From Bacillus thermotolerans (lineage in GTDB: Bacteria; Bacillota; Bacilli; Bacillales; Domibacillaceae): a stretch of 64,000 nucleotides of DNA. Every line of letters begins with the position of its first letter. The stretch's first letter is position 1. Of the stretch, positions 44,400 through 53,751 are shown in pieces. The position numbers were made by a program, and so were the translations under genes. The notes under the pieces were generated by a model, which was given only the letters and a program-made list of their open reading frames with translations, ran no database searches and was not told the origin of the DNA. The DNA lies in assembly GCF_000812025.2 (NCBI RefSeq), contig NZ_JWJE02000013.1, positions 19,317 to 83,316 of the forward strand. Reading direction: 5' to 3'.

Positions 44400-46046
44400 C
44401 TAGTATTTAAATCCTGTAATGGCTACAACAGAAGGGCGCGGCTGGTTGTCCCCTTTGTGGTGAGGCCACATGCTCGTTGGGTTGTTAATATCTTCTGTAT
44501 TCTCCCCTGGATGCTGTACGGCTAAGAATAATGTTGTTTCATCGTGTGTGAAGCAAGGGCCTGTCAGCTCTGCATCAATAGGAGCCGAAGCAAACTGGTA
44601 TGCTTCTCCTTCACTTTCTCCTAATGTCGGGATGACAAACACCCCATTGTTCTTAAATGTCGTGAAGACCCCTTTATTCATTGAACCGGAAGACATATCA
44701 GTCACTGTCCACAAATTGCCTTCACTATCGAAGGTTAAGTTATCCGGTGCACTGAAACCGCTTTGGCGTCCGCCCGCTGCAAAGATTTCAAAGTCGAACG
44801 TTAAGGAGCCTAAATCATCATTTGCTTCTAAGAAACGAGTGATGTGACCATGAATATTTCCGTGGTTTGAGTTATTCGTATGAGCGATAAAGACCGACTT
44901 ATCAAATGGGCTGATTTCCACATCCTCTGGGCGGTCTGTCGGTGTCGCTCCAAGCAGTACAGCGGCATCATGAGCATGAACCAGTACGTCTGCCTGTGTC
45001 TGGAACTTATCCAGGAGCTCCTGGTCCCCTGCTGCTTTTTCACGCACAGCTTCAATTGTTAATGCGACCCACTCACCCTTCGACATGTTCGCAGCATACA
45101 ACGTACCCTCTTCAAGCAGTGCAGAGTTGGCCTGCTTGCGGGATTTAATGTATTTTCCTTTACTGATGAACTTGTACACACAAGCGTCTTTCTTATCGTC
45201 TCCCATGTATACAACGACACGTCCGTCATTCGTCAGCCCCATTGCTGCATTTTCATGGTGGAAACGTCCAAGGGCTGTATGTTTGCGTGGAGCAAAGCTT
45301 CTATTAAAAGGATCTACTTCTACAATCCAGCCATAATGATTTTCATTTAAGGAAGCCGCTTCCACTGTGGATTCATAATTCTCCTCCGCTGAAAGAACAG
45401 TATTCCAAAGGGTTTTGCCTCCTGAGCAGTTAGCGAATGTTCCTTGAACAGCCGTCACGTTCCCTACTGCATCAGCGCCCCTGGCAGGACCGGTCAGTCT
45501 AAAAGGAGTTAACCCTGTAATGCGGCGAGCAAAACGGGAATTCGTATCCATTTTCCAAGTGCCTTCTTCATCCTTATACACTTCAATAATCGATCCGCCT
45601 TGATTATATAGAAGCTTCTCAATTTGAGCGCTTGTATATTTGCCGTTTTGTCCTCTCGGGCCAGTTACCCATAAGTCGCTAGTATACTCATGATTCACCC
45701 ATAAAAGCCCGCGCTCGTTTGAGCCCTTAATTGGAAAGTACATTGTAAAATCATTATTGTAGCCAAATGTTTCACCTTGGCGATTAATGACATCTCCATA
45801 GGAAGCGACTACATCATATTTATATCCCCGCGGTAACACGAGTTCGTCTTTAGTCGTTGGCTTGATCGGTGTAAAGTTCACGCCCGATACTTTTTTCTTT
45901 CTTCCAAACAGGTGGGAGGCTGCATTTGTTCCTTTTGCTTCCACCTTAGGTGTAAATGCTCCCAATCCTGCAGAAGCAACCGTTAAAGCGGTCACACCTG
46001 TACCTACATATGTTAAAAACTTACGGCGATTCAACTCTTCCCCCAT
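44400..46046 (-). CDS. phoX: PhoX-family alkaline phosphatase with Tat signal peptide
   Basis: 548 residues. The N-terminus ([15 protein letters not shown]) carries a twin-arginine motif at 7-11, then a hydrophobic stretch and cleavage near PKVEA. The rest is the DUF839/PhoX beta-propeller, a Ca/Fe-dependent phosphatase family releasing phosphate from esters outside the cell; [30 protein letters not shown] and [12 protein letters not shown] fit it. Start at 46046 after AGGTGGAG; a 16-codon longer form from 46094 lacks an RBS. The cluster with tatA and tatC mirrors phoD-tatAdCd. Two TTTACA repeats resembling a Pho box lie about 110 nt upstream. Confidence 0.92.
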   Translation of the reverse strand: MGEELNRRKFLTYVGTGVTALTVASAGLGAFTPKVEAKGTNAASHLFGRKKKVSGVNFTPIKPTTKDELVLPRGYKYDVVASYGDVINRQGETFGYNNDFTMYFPIKGSNERGLLWVNHEYTSDLWVTGPRGQNGKYTSAQIEKLLYNQGGSIIEVYKDEEGTWKMDTNSRFARRITGLTPFRLTGPARGADAVGNVTAVQGTFANCSGGKTLWNTVLSAEENYESTVEAASLNENHYGWIVEVDPFNRSFAPRKHTALGRFHHENAAMGLTNDGRVVVYMGDDKKDACVYKFISKGKYIKSRKQANSALLEEGTLYAANMSKGEWVALTIEAVREKAAGDQELLDKFQTQADVLVHAHDAAVLLGATPTDRPEDVEISPFDKSVFIAHTNNSNHGNIHGHITRFLEANDDLGSLTFDFEIFAAGGRQSGFSAPDNLTFDSEGNLWTVTDMSSGSMNKGVFTTFKNNGVFVIPTLGESEGEAYQFASAPIDAELTGPCFTHDETTLFLAVQHPGENTEDINNPTSMWPHHKGDNQPRPSVVAITGFKY

Positions 46047-46148
46047 TTTTACTCCACCTTTCACTCTCTCATGATCTATGTATCTCTCTTGCAAGTCCTA
46101 TATTAGAAAAGAATTGTTAATTCACATTTCGGTTTTTATTATGGTTTT

Positions 46149-46164
46149 GTAAAGGTTTGTAAAT
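46149..46164 (-). promoter_or_regulatory. Possible PhoP box of the phoX-tatAC operon
   Basis: On the minus strand TTTACA (46164-46159), 4 nt, TTTACA (46154-46149), then AT-rich sequence. PhoP of bacilli binds TT(A/C/T)ACA-like direct repeats about one helical turn apart. Supported only by this pattern and the phosphatase function. Confidence 0.5.
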
Positions 46165-46326
46165 GTGGTTTATATTTCATTAATCTTTCTCCTTTTGTCC
46201 ATAAGTGACAAAAGGAGAAAGGAGGGATTGTATCTTATGAACATTGTCTAGAGTTGTCACATAATTGTAAAATACACTTAGAACAATAAAGATAGCTTTT
46301 ACCGCCTTAGAAAGCGGTTACAACCC

Positions 46327-46358
46327 TTTTTTGCTCTCTTAGAGAGTACTGCAAAAAA
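46327..46358. promoter_or_regulatory. Palindrome upstream of putB
   Basis: TTTTTTGCTCTCT (46327-46339) and AGAGAGTACTGCAAAAAA (46341-46358) form an imperfect inverted repeat about 45 nt before the putB start. It is a candidate operator, possibly for PutR. The remaining 46.05-46.33 kb holds only the phoX and putB control regions. Confidence 0.45.
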
Positions 46359-46402
46359 AACGCAGCGAATGCGAATAATGGATATATAAAGGAGTATGTG
46401 CC

Positions 46403-47380
46403 ATGCCTGTATTAAAAGATTTTTTCATTGCTTTGTCTCAAAATCAATTATTGAACAGCGCCGCTAAGAAATACGGTTTAAAACTAGGAGCCCAGAGCGT
46501 TGTAGCAGGAACAAATATTGATGAAACGATCGAAAGCATTAAAGAACTGAATGCTCAGGGCATTTCATGCACGGTTGACAACTTAGGGGAATTTGTTTAC
46601 AAAAGAGAAGAAGCAACAGAAGCAAAAAACCAAATTATTGATGTCATCGAAGCGATCCATGCGAACAAAGTAGATGCTCATATTTCTTTAAAACCAACTC
46701 AGCTTGGCCTTGATATTGAATATGACTTCTGCCTAAGCAATTTAAAGGAGATCATCGGAAAAGCACACAGCTATGGTATCTTTGTTAATATTGATATGGA
46801 AGACTATGGTCATTTGCAGCCATCTTTTGATCTTTTAGATGAATTGTCTAAAGAATATGATAACGTAGGTACAGTGATACAAGCTTACTTCTACCGAGCA
46901 GAGGAAGACATTCAGAAGTATAAAGACTACCGTCTTCGCATTGTAAAAGGTGCATATAAAGAGCCGGAAGAGTATGCTTATCAGGATAAGCATGATATCG
47001 ATGCTAACTTCGTCAAGCTGATTGAGTGGCATTTGCTGAACGGGAAGTTCACTTCTATCGCTACTCATGACCACAATGTTATCAATCATGTGAAGCAATT
47101 CGTTAAAGCAAACAACATTCCGAATGACAAATTCGAATTCCAAATGCTTTATGGCTTTAGAAAAGATATGCAATTGCAGCTAGCTAAAGAAGGCTATAAT
47201 TTCTGCACATACGTGCCTTTCGGCAGTGACTGGTATGGCTACTTCATGCGCCGTCTAGCTGAAAGACCGCAAAACTTAAACCTTGTCGCAAAACAAGTGT
47301 TTACTAAAAAGACGAATACAATGATCGGTCTCGCTGCCGGCGCTTTCTTATTAGGAAGAATGACTAAAAACAATAAGTAA
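46403..47380 (+). CDS. putB: Proline dehydrogenase PutB
   Basis: 325-residue FAD enzyme oxidising proline to pyrroline-5-carboxylate. Single-domain, Gram-positive type. Key segments: VDAHISLKPTQLGLD (about 92-106) with the FAD/substrate lysine, NIDMEDYG, VIQAYFYR, RIVKGAYKEP, THDHNVI, FQMLYGFRKDM and YVPFGSDWYGYFMRRLAERP, the substrate-binding double arginine. ATG after AAAGGAG. Followed by a hairpin and putP. The dehydrogenase for the second step (putC/rocA) is absent from the cluster. Confidence 0.95.
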   Translation: MPVLKDFFIALSQNQLLNSAAKKYGLKLGAQSVVAGTNIDETIESIKELNAQGISCTVDNLGEFVYKREEATEAKNQIIDVIEAIHANKVDAHISLKPTQLGLDIEYDFCLSNLKEIIGKAHSYGIFVNIDMEDYGHLQPSFDLLDELSKEYDNVGTVIQAYFYRAEEDIQKYKDYRLRIVKGAYKEPEEYAYQDKHDIDANFVKLIEWHLLNGKFTSIATHDHNVINHVKQFVKANNIPNDKFEFQMLYGFRKDMQLQLAKEGYNFCTYVPFGSDWYGYFMRRLAERPQNLNLVAKQVFTKKTNTMIGLAAGAFLLGRMTKNNK

Positions 47381-47411
47381 ACTAATGATATTACCTTGAT
47401 TGATTTGCCGG

Positions 47412-47446
47412 GACTCCCTTTTCTGCAACCCGCGGAAAAGGGCCTT
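47412..47446 (+). terminator. Hairpin between putB and putP
   Basis: CCCTTTTC-tgcaacccgcg-GAAAAGGG stem, with only a weak T-rich tail (CCTTGCTTTCTT). May attenuate transcription into putP rather than end it. Confidence 0.5.
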
Positions 47447-47514
47447 GCTTTCTTATCTTTCTTATCAAATAACGCAGCAAGAATAACATCTCATGCAGCA
47501 CGGAAGGAGCAATT

Positions 47515-48987
47515 ATGGATTATTCATTACTTATCTCTGTAACCGTATACATGGCACTCATGCTGTTTATCGGCTATTATGCGTACAAAAAAACATCTGA
47601 CCTGTCAGATTACATGCTTGGCGGACGCGGACTTGGTGCCGCTGTTACGGCGTTAAGTGCCGGGGCCTCAGATATGAGCGGCTGGCTGCTTATGGGTCTG
47701 CCTGGCGCGATGTTCGCAACCGGTTTCAGCGCTTCATGGATTGCTTTCGGATTAATTTTAGGTGCCTGGGCAAACTGGATCTATGTCGCTCCAAAGCTCC
47801 GTACCTATACTTATGTAGCAAATGACTCAATTACAATACCAGCCTACCTGGAAAACCGATTCCATGATACGAAAAGAATTCTGCGACTTATTTCAGCTCT
47901 CGTTATTCTAATCTTCTTTACCTTTTACGTATCATCTGGTATGGTATCAGGCGGTGTTTTATTCCAGTCAACATTCGGACTTGATTACCACACAGGCCTA
48001 TGGATTATTACTGCTGTTGTAGTAGCTTACACGCTTTTTGGCGGATTCCTAGCAGTGAGCTGGACGGACTTCGTACAAGGGATTATTATGTTTACGGCTT
48101 TGATTCTTGTGCCTATTGTGGCTCTGATAGAGGTCGGCGGTCTTGGCGTTTCTATCGATACAGCGCGCTCAATTGACCCTGCTTTACTCGATATTTTCCA
48201 AGGTACAAGCCTTCTTGGTATTATCTCTTTGTTTGCCTGGGGCCTTGGTTACTTTGGACAGCCGCATATCATCGTCCGCTTTATGGCTATCAGTTCTGTG
48301 AAAGAAATCAAAAAGGCACGCCGCATTGGTATGGGCTGGATGATCTTTTCCAGCATTGGTGCCATGTTCACTGGTTTTGTGGGTATCGCCTACTTTTCAC
48401 AAAGCGGTTTGACACTGGATGACCCTGAAACTGTGTTTATTCAGCTTGGGGAAGTATTATTCCATCCAATTATTACTGGATTTCTTATTTCCGCTATTTT
48501 GGCGGCTATTATGAGTACGATTTCTTCTCAGCTGCTCGTTACATCAAGCTCGCTGACAGAAGACTTATACAAAACTTTCTTGCGTCGTGAAGCATCCGAT
48601 AAAGAGCTTGTCTTCTTCGGACGGCTGTCTGTTCTTCTCGTGTCAGTCATCGCCCTCCTGCTTTCCTGGGAAAAGAATGACACAATTCTAGATCTTGTTG
48701 GTTATGCATGGGCAGGATTCGGTTCAGCATTTGGACCAATGATTCTTCTCAGCCTATACTGGAGACGCATGACTAAATGGGGGGCACTTGCTGGGATGGT
48801 AGTTGGAGCCATAACAGTTATTGCCTGGTCAAGTGCCGGATTATCAGATGTACTGTATGAAATGATTCCAGGCTTCGGAGCAAGCTTAATTGCTATTGTT
48901 GTTGTCAGCCTCTTAACGAAGCCGGCGAAACAAACCATCGAGCAGTTTGAAGCCTTCGAAGAAGCAATGAAGGAAAACAATTCTTAA
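47515..48987 (+). CDS. putP: Sodium/proline symporter PutP
   Basis: 490-residue sodium:solute symporter (SSS family, LeuT fold) with 12-13 helices. Typical PutP stretches: YMLGGRGLGAAVTALSAGASDMSGWLLMGLPG (about 34-65), GGFLAVSWTDFVQG, GYFGQPHIIVRFMA and SAILAAIMSTISSQLLVTSSSLTEDLYK. Ends in an acidic tail. GGAAGGAGCAAT precedes ATG. Imports proline for PutB. Confidence 0.94.
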   Translation: MDYSLLISVTVYMALMLFIGYYAYKKTSDLSDYMLGGRGLGAAVTALSAGASDMSGWLLMGLPGAMFATGFSASWIAFGLILGAWANWIYVAPKLRTYTYVANDSITIPAYLENRFHDTKRILRLISALVILIFFTFYVSSGMVSGGVLFQSTFGLDYHTGLWIITAVVVAYTLFGGFLAVSWTDFVQGIIMFTALILVPIVALIEVGGLGVSIDTARSIDPALLDIFQGTSLLGIISLFAWGLGYFGQPHIIVRFMAISSVKEIKKARRIGMGWMIFSSIGAMFTGFVGIAYFSQSGLTLDDPETVFIQLGEVLFHPIITGFLISAILAAIMSTISSQLLVTSSSLTEDLYKTFLRREASDKELVFFGRLSVLLVSVIALLLSWEKNDTILDLVGYAWAGFGSAFGPMILLSLYWRRMTKWGALAGMVVGAITVIAWSSAGLSDVLYEMIPGFGASLIAIVVVSLLTKPAKQTIEQFEAFEEAMKENNS

Positions 48988-48993
48988 TCATAG

Positions 48994-49026
48994 CTAAAGG
49001 GCTGGGGACCACCCCAGCCCTTTACG
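48994..49026 (+). terminator. Terminator of putP
   Basis: AAAGGGCTGGGG-acca-CCCCAGCCCTTT perfect stem. Confidence 0.93.
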
Positions 49027-49179
49027 TATGTAGGCAAGAGAGATCGTTGATCAATAGCCTGGCAGGACTGAGGGACTTCCTCAGTCCTTTTTGTTGCCCC
49101 TCCTCTGTGCATTCCTTCCTTTTATCAGGTATTATGTAGGTGAATACATAAACGTCATACTTGGCAAAGGAGGAGCAGA

Positions 49180-50418
49180 ATGAGCCAGCCTTTGGAAAGA
49201 ATTCTTGCTCAAACAAATATTAATGATATCACTGAGATAGTCAGTTCATATTTAAAGAAGCCCGTCGTCGTAGAAAATGACCAATTCGCCTTGCTCGCTT
49301 ACAGTTCTTACTACGTGGAGCATTTTGATCAAGCAAACCAGCAAACCATTTTCACAAAACGCTGGCCACTGTCCATTCTTGAGAAATTTATGGAAGAAGG
49401 GATCGTCGACCAGCTAAAAAGCGCCTCTCGCCCCTTCCGCATCCCGCCAATTAATGAAATCGGCTTGAATCAGCGGGTGGTAGCCAGCGCGAGATATAAA
49501 GGTCAAATCTTTGGGTACATATGGATCCAGGAAACCGGTTCACCGCTAAGTGACGATCAGATGGATTTTCTAGATAACGTTTCTACACATGTAGGGAAGC
49601 TGCTTTATAAAGAAAACCAGCTAAAAGCAACAAAGGAAGGGAAAATAAGCCAATTCTATCAAAAGGTCATCGAGGATACTTATCAGACAGAACTGCAAAT
49701 CAAGCGGGAAGCAGCTAAGGTCAATATCGTGCTTCCAAATCAGTTTACTGTAGCCGTCTTTTCTATAGCTGAAACGGATGAAGAACTCTTAGGGGACATG
49801 CTCGATACCATTCGCCTGTTTGCCCACTCGCTTCATCAGCCTGTTTATCTGCTCATGGAAGAATTGCACATCATTGTGATCATTGGCAGCCACTCTTCAA
49901 CCAGTCCATATAAAAATGCCACCCAGCTGGCCATCAGCGTGTTAAACCACTATACAGAACAAGGAATACACGCGGGAATCGGCAAGGAATATGTTTCACT
50001 GTTAGATCTCCGAAAAAGCTATCTACAAGCCTTAAGAGTGGTGCAGACATCTGAATTTCTTGGTGCCTCTAACCTTTCCACGATAGAGTATGATAAGCTC
50101 GGGGTCCTTCGCTACCTTGAAATTATCTCCCGCTTTAACCAGGAAGCTGGTTATGAAAATGAAGATCTCGCCAAGCTGGCGCACAAGGATAAAAAGAGTC
50201 AAACGAACCTTTTACAGACGCTGGAAGCATATTTACTGAACAACTGCCGGATTAAACCGACCGCTGAACAGCTCTTTGTGCATACAAATACATTAAAGTA
50301 TCGTTTAAAACAGATTGAAGAATTAACATCTATTGATTTTGATAACTTCCATGTGAAATGCCAGCTCTATATCGACCTTCAGTTGTTAAAGAGAAGAAAC
50401 CGTGCGACGAACCGGTAA
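49180..50418 (+). CDS. putR: PucR-family regulator, probable proline-catabolism activator PutR
   Basis: 412 residues. N-terminal sensory half (GAF-like, about 20-150: YLKKPVVVENDQFALLAYSS), a GGDEF-related middle, and a C-terminal PucR helix-turn-helix (LLQTLEAYLLNNCRIKPTAEQLFVHTNTLKYRLKQIEEL, the DNA-binding helices around 360-395). B. subtilis PutR is of this type and activates putBCP in response to proline. Being directly behind putP supports the same job here. ATG 49180 after AAAGGAGG. The motif quoted is cut into pieces for clarity: TAEQLFVHTNTLKYRLKQI is the core. Confidence 0.88.
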   Translation: MSQPLERILAQTNINDITEIVSSYLKKPVVVENDQFALLAYSSYYVEHFDQANQQTIFTKRWPLSILEKFMEEGIVDQLKSASRPFRIPPINEIGLNQRVVASARYKGQIFGYIWIQETGSPLSDDQMDFLDNVSTHVGKLLYKENQLKATKEGKISQFYQKVIEDTYQTELQIKREAAKVNIVLPNQFTVAVFSIAETDEELLGDMLDTIRLFAHSLHQPVYLLMEELHIIVIIGSHSSTSPYKNATQLAISVLNHYTEQGIHAGIGKEYVSLLDLRKSYLQALRVVQTSEFLGASNLSTIEYDKLGVLRYLEIISRFNQEAGYENEDLAKLAHKDKKSQTNLLQTLEAYLLNNCRIKPTAEQLFVHTNTLKYRLKQIEELTSIDFDNFHVKCQLYIDLQLLKRRNRATNR

Positions 50419-50446
50419 TATGGCGGTTCCGTTTCGGTTTCTTTTT
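50396..50446 (+). terminator. Nested terminator overlapping the end of putR
   Basis: GAAACCG (50396-50402) pairs with CGGTTTC (50435-50441); inside it GAACCG (50409-50414) pairs with CGGTTC (50424-50429). A T-run follows. The structure includes the last codons of putR. Confidence 0.75.
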
Positions 50447-50580
50447 GCCATTCTGCTAAATCAGAAATAAGCTTTTCTTCCGCTGCATAGTTTGTATAAA
50501 CTACCAATCTTTATCAATATTAAATTTTCAGTGACAAATTTATCAAAAAATGAAACAATAGAGTAAAAGGAGCGAGAAAC

Positions 50581-50733
50581 ATGAAGGTATTTGTCGGTTC
50601 AGTTATTATTATTCTACTTATCGGCTTTGGTATATGGCTTATGCTCTCCCCTTCCTTCAAAAGAGTAGGAGATAAAGCTTACCGCTTAAAGGAAAAAATT
50701 AAGGAGGATAACAATGAAAGTAATCGAGAATGA
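50581..50733 (+). CDS. Small membrane protein overlapping the SPFH gene (50 aa)
   Basis: MKVFVGSVIIILLIGFGIWLM: a single transmembrane helix at residues 3-22, then a basic amphipathic segment (SFKRVGDKAYRLKEKIKED). AAAGGAGCG lies before ATG 50581. Its last 20 nt overlap the start of the SPFH gene, whose RBS AAGGAGG is inside it, so the two are translationally coupled. It is probably a membrane partner of the SPFH protein; no family recognised. Confidence 0.75.
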   Translation: MKVFVGSVIIILLIGFGIWLMLSPSFKRVGDKAYRLKEKIKEDNNESNRE

Positions 50734-51568
50734 TGGAAAGAAAAAATCAGGCGGCAACCGAAAATTGCTAGGTGGAGCGATCATTGCAGGCGCGCTCATC
50801 ATTGGCATCATACTGCTTTCTATGTTCATTGAAAAAATTCCGAACGGCTATGTAGGTGTCGTATACAGTCCGAACGGGGGAGTTCAAGAAGAAACGCTCG
50901 GCCAGGGCTGGCATTTAGTTGGCCTTTTTGACAAGGTTACAAGATACCCCGTTCGAATGCAGACAGTCGACTATAAGGATATCCAAGTTGCTACTTCCGA
51001 CGGAAAGAATGTAACTGTTGACTTTGCTTACAACTACAGCGTTCAGCCAGATAAGGTTGTAGATGTCTTTAATAAGTTTGGCCCTATCGAAGTAGAAGAA
51101 ATTGAAGCTTCCTATCTTCGCACAAGATTATGGGATGCGGCCCGCAAAGCTATTTCCAAGTATTCAGTTATTGACACGTACGGGGAGAAATCATCAGAAG
51201 CAGCAGTCAACGTACAGAAGTTATTCGCAGAGGATATTGGAAAGCTCGGCTTCACTGTTGATAATTTGACGCTGGGCGTACCTAAGCCTGACAAGTCTAC
51301 CCAAGCAGCCATCGATAAGCGGGTAGAGGCAGCCCAGGAGCTGGAGCGGAAACAGATTGAATTGCAAATCGCTGAAGCAGAAGCAGAGAAGAAAAAAATT
51401 GAAGCAGAAGGATTGGCTCAGTATAATAAAATTCTTCAAGAATCCCTGTCTACGGAGGTCATTCAAAATAAATGGGTAGAAAAATGGGATGGACAAATGC
51501 CAAAAGCTACCGGCTCCAATCAATTAATTGAAATTCCAATTGATGAAGCTGCCCCTGCTGAACAATAA
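50714..51568 (+). CDS. SPFH/prohibitin-domain membrane protein
   Basis: 284 residues. A basic N-terminus is followed by a membrane helix (about 19-40), then the SPFH/band 7 domain (EKIPNGYVGVVYSPNGGV... to about 190) and a Glu/Ala-rich coiled coil (about 195-240: EAAQELERKQIELQIAEAEAEKK) for oligomer formation. Members scaffold membrane microdomains or control proteases. It lacks the C-terminal features of the flotillin FloT. Starts with AAGGAGG 8 nt upstream. Confidence 0.9.
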   Translation: MKVIENDGKKKSGGNRKLLGGAIIAGALIIGIILLSMFIEKIPNGYVGVVYSPNGGVQEETLGQGWHLVGLFDKVTRYPVRMQTVDYKDIQVATSDGKNVTVDFAYNYSVQPDKVVDVFNKFGPIEVEEIEASYLRTRLWDAARKAISKYSVIDTYGEKSSEAAVNVQKLFAEDIGKLGFTVDNLTLGVPKPDKSTQAAIDKRVEAAQELERKQIELQIAEAEAEKKKIEAEGLAQYNKILQESLSTEVIQNKWVEKWDGQMPKATGSNQLIEIPIDEAAPAEQ

Positions 51569-51578
51569 CATAGCGAAT

Positions 51579-51618
51579 CGAGAGAAAGCCGCTGGAAGGA
51601 CAGCGGCTTTCTCTGTTT
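51579..51618 (+). terminator. Terminator of the SPFH gene
   Basis: AGAGAAAGCCGCTG-gaagga-CAGCGGCTTTCTCT perfect 14-bp stem, then GTTTTAT. Confidence 0.93.
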
Positions 51619-51674
51619 TATCTTCCCAGAACGAGGGAACTGTAATAGGAGAATCTATTTCTAGGAGGGATTTC

Positions 51675-52019
51675 ATGCATTTAGATAACTTCGCGGGACA
51701 AAAAATACAAATCAAGCTGAGGAATTTTCCTGAAGAACTTGTAGGCGAGATGACAGGTATTTATCGTCCCGATGAATGGCACGTAGTAAAGCTGATTCGA
51801 AATGAGAGCATGGGGATTTGGGTAGAAAATCCTTGCCACAAACGTATAGAGGTTTTAGATGACGCCGGTGTGGAGATCCCGGTAGAGGAGCAGAAGGAAG
51901 AAACTTGCGTTGCCCATTTGTTTATCCGCTGGGAGTATATCAGCTCTGTTATTACTTTTCCGGACCAAAATGTCCTTGGACTGGCCAAGAAGGTTCAGCG
52001 TATCGGCTTCCATGCTTAA
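51675..52019 (+). CDS. Conserved-looking protein of unknown function (114 aa)
   Basis: Begins MHLDNFAGQKIQIKLRNFP, with AGGAGGG 5-6 nt upstream. The N-terminal 65 residues look like a small beta-barrel (alternating hydrophobic strands: VGEMTGIYRPDEWHVVKLI, GIWVENP, KRIEVLDD), suggestive of an Sm- or SH3-like fold, then an acidic loop and WEYISSVITFPDQN. Soluble; two cysteines (NPCHK, ETCVA) that are not in a metal-site pattern. No family recognised, and fold is inference. Single gene with its own terminator. Confidence 0.72.
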   Translation: MHLDNFAGQKIQIKLRNFPEELVGEMTGIYRPDEWHVVKLIRNESMGIWVENPCHKRIEVLDDAGVEIPVEEQKEETCVAHLFIRWEYISSVITFPDQNVLGLAKKVQRIGFHA

Positions 52020-52032
52020 CTAAATATAGAAG

Positions 52033-52088
52033 ACAATAAGGCTGATTCAGTGAGGCATGCATATACCCTGTGAATCAGCCTTATTGAT
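52033..52088. terminator. Terminator after the 114-aa protein
   Basis: AATAAGGCTGATTCA (52035-52049) pairs perfectly with TGAATCAGCCTTATT (52071-52085) around a 21-nt loop. Confidence 0.85.
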
Positions 52089-52131
52089 TATACCTGTAAT
52101 CGCGACGCCATATTCTATCCTATGAGATGCT

Positions 52132-53751
52132 TCACCCCGTCTTAGCTAAACGGTTGAACATGCTCGTTATCAAGCTTTCAAGCATAGCAGGTGTGTAAAC
52201 GAGAGCACTATCTAAATGAAGACGTTCGGTAAGCTGATGAGGATCCTTTCCGAAGGGTCCAAGGTTCAGCACAGGTGCCTGGAGCTGCAGCATATCTGAA
52301 AAAGGAATGCTGTAAGTATCCCCCCAAACCGGTGTATTTCTCTCAAATGCCAGCCAGCCGTTATTATGGTCGCTGTACTGCACATAGCTTAAATCACAGA
52401 TACCATTAAAGTAATGAATTTGGCTGATGTCCACGCCAAACTGTTTAGCTGTTTCCTTTACTGTTTGCACGGAATCGATAACGAGCGGGTCATTAGAGGT
52501 ATTCACAGCTGGATAATACGGCGGAGCAAACAGTAAGACAATAGCAGGGGCTAGCTCTTGACAGTGAATCATCAATTGGTCAGCTATTCTTAAAGATTTC
52601 TCCCGATCATCCCACTCCTTGTTTGCCTGTACCTCCCTTTTAATCCCGTCAATGAATGCCAAACCCGATTTCTTTTCCGCATACGAAAGCAGCGCTTCAT
52701 AGCGGAGCACCTTCACTTCCCCTACACCTTCAATTTGCTCGCGCTGGCAAAGCCGGCGATAGGACTCATTGCACATCATGGCTGCTTCTTGTGCAACCTG
52801 CTCAAACAAATCCATTACTTCTGCTGCACTTCTTTTCATCATAAACACATTATAAAGTGCCGCGGCGCGGTAAGGCGTTTGCGTGGAATATTGAACTTTC
52901 AAATCCTTTTGTTGAAGGGACACAGGCAGAGGCGCTTCCTCCCCTAAGTCACTTTCCTTGAACAGAGAGCTCCATTCCATCAGTTGTGTCAAGAACGAGG
53001 CGATATAATTGGCGGTTATTCCTCTTAATGGCTCACCTACATGGGTTTCTTTTCCGTAAAATAAGGCAGCCGGCATAATCTTTCCGATTGATCCTGAGTA
53101 AATGTAATGGTTGTGCTCTCCCGGCTTTTGCGAAAAAGAAGGTTCACTATTTAAAAACAGCTTATAGGATAAATCGTACTCGCTGCGCAATCGGACAAGC
53201 TCTTTTACTGCAGCCCGCATGCCCGCTGAGTTTACTTCCTCATCTGGAACAGTGACAAGCAAAAGGCTAATAGGCCATTGCTCTGCACTTGCCTTCTCAA
53301 TGAGAGCCATATGAAGAGCAAGGCCCATCTTCATATCCATCGTTCCTCTTCCAAACAGGTATTCTCCGGACTCAAGGTCCAATCGCGCTTCTTCAGGGAG
53401 GGTGTCTTTCCGCTTATGAAGGGCCCTTGTAAGAGCTTCCGGATAAAAAGCAAGAGACTCTAGTTCACCGTATTCCTCTGTCTGAACGGTGTCAAAGTGA
53501 CTAATTAACACCACTGTCTCCTTTGATTCAAAGGATTGATAAAAGGCGGTAACAAACTGTCTTTCAGAGTCAGCTTTGTGAAGGGTTAAGTGTTTTGGGT
53601 TCTGTTGGAAATAGTCAAGCCCCGCCAGCTTTTTCTGAAGCCGGCAAGGAAACAGGCGCTCTCCTTCAGTAAGAGTCCGGCTATCCCAACTAACGAGTTC
53701 ACACAGTAAGGTTTGCAAGGATTCAGGCGTGTCCCATAATAAACAGCTCAT
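52132..53751 (-). CDS. M20-family peptidase/deacylase, RocB-like
   Basis: 539 residues. Metal ligands of the M20 fold: His in VLISHFDTV (about 85-93), the bridging Asp in YLFGRGTMDMKMG and the catalytic Glu in VTVPDEEVNSAG. The long dimer-insert and extra C-terminal region, including ICDLSYVQYSDHNNGWLAF, mark the RocB subfamily associated with arginine use in bacilli, whose substrate is not clearly known. Start at ATG 53751 after GGGAGGG; a GTG three codons earlier touches the RBS. No other roc gene lies nearby. Confidence 0.87.
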   Translation of the reverse strand: MSCLLWDTPESLQTLLCELVSWDSRTLTEGERLFPCRLQKKLAGLDYFQQNPKHLTLHKADSERQFVTAFYQSFESKETVVLISHFDTVQTEEYGELESLAFYPEALTRALHKRKDTLPEEARLDLESGEYLFGRGTMDMKMGLALHMALIEKASAEQWPISLLLVTVPDEEVNSAGMRAAVKELVRLRSEYDLSYKLFLNSEPSFSQKPGEHNHYIYSGSIGKIMPAALFYGKETHVGEPLRGITANYIASFLTQLMEWSSLFKESDLGEEAPLPVSLQQKDLKVQYSTQTPYRAAALYNVFMMKRSAAEVMDLFEQVAQEAAMMCNESYRRLCQREQIEGVGEVKVLRYEALLSYAEKKSGLAFIDGIKREVQANKEWDDREKSLRIADQLMIHCQELAPAIVLLFAPPYYPAVNTSNDPLVIDSVQTVKETAKQFGVDISQIHYFNGICDLSYVQYSDHNNGWLAFERNTPVWGDTYSIPFSDMLQLQAPVLNLGPFGKDPHQLTERLHLDSALVYTPAMLESLITSMFNRLAKTG

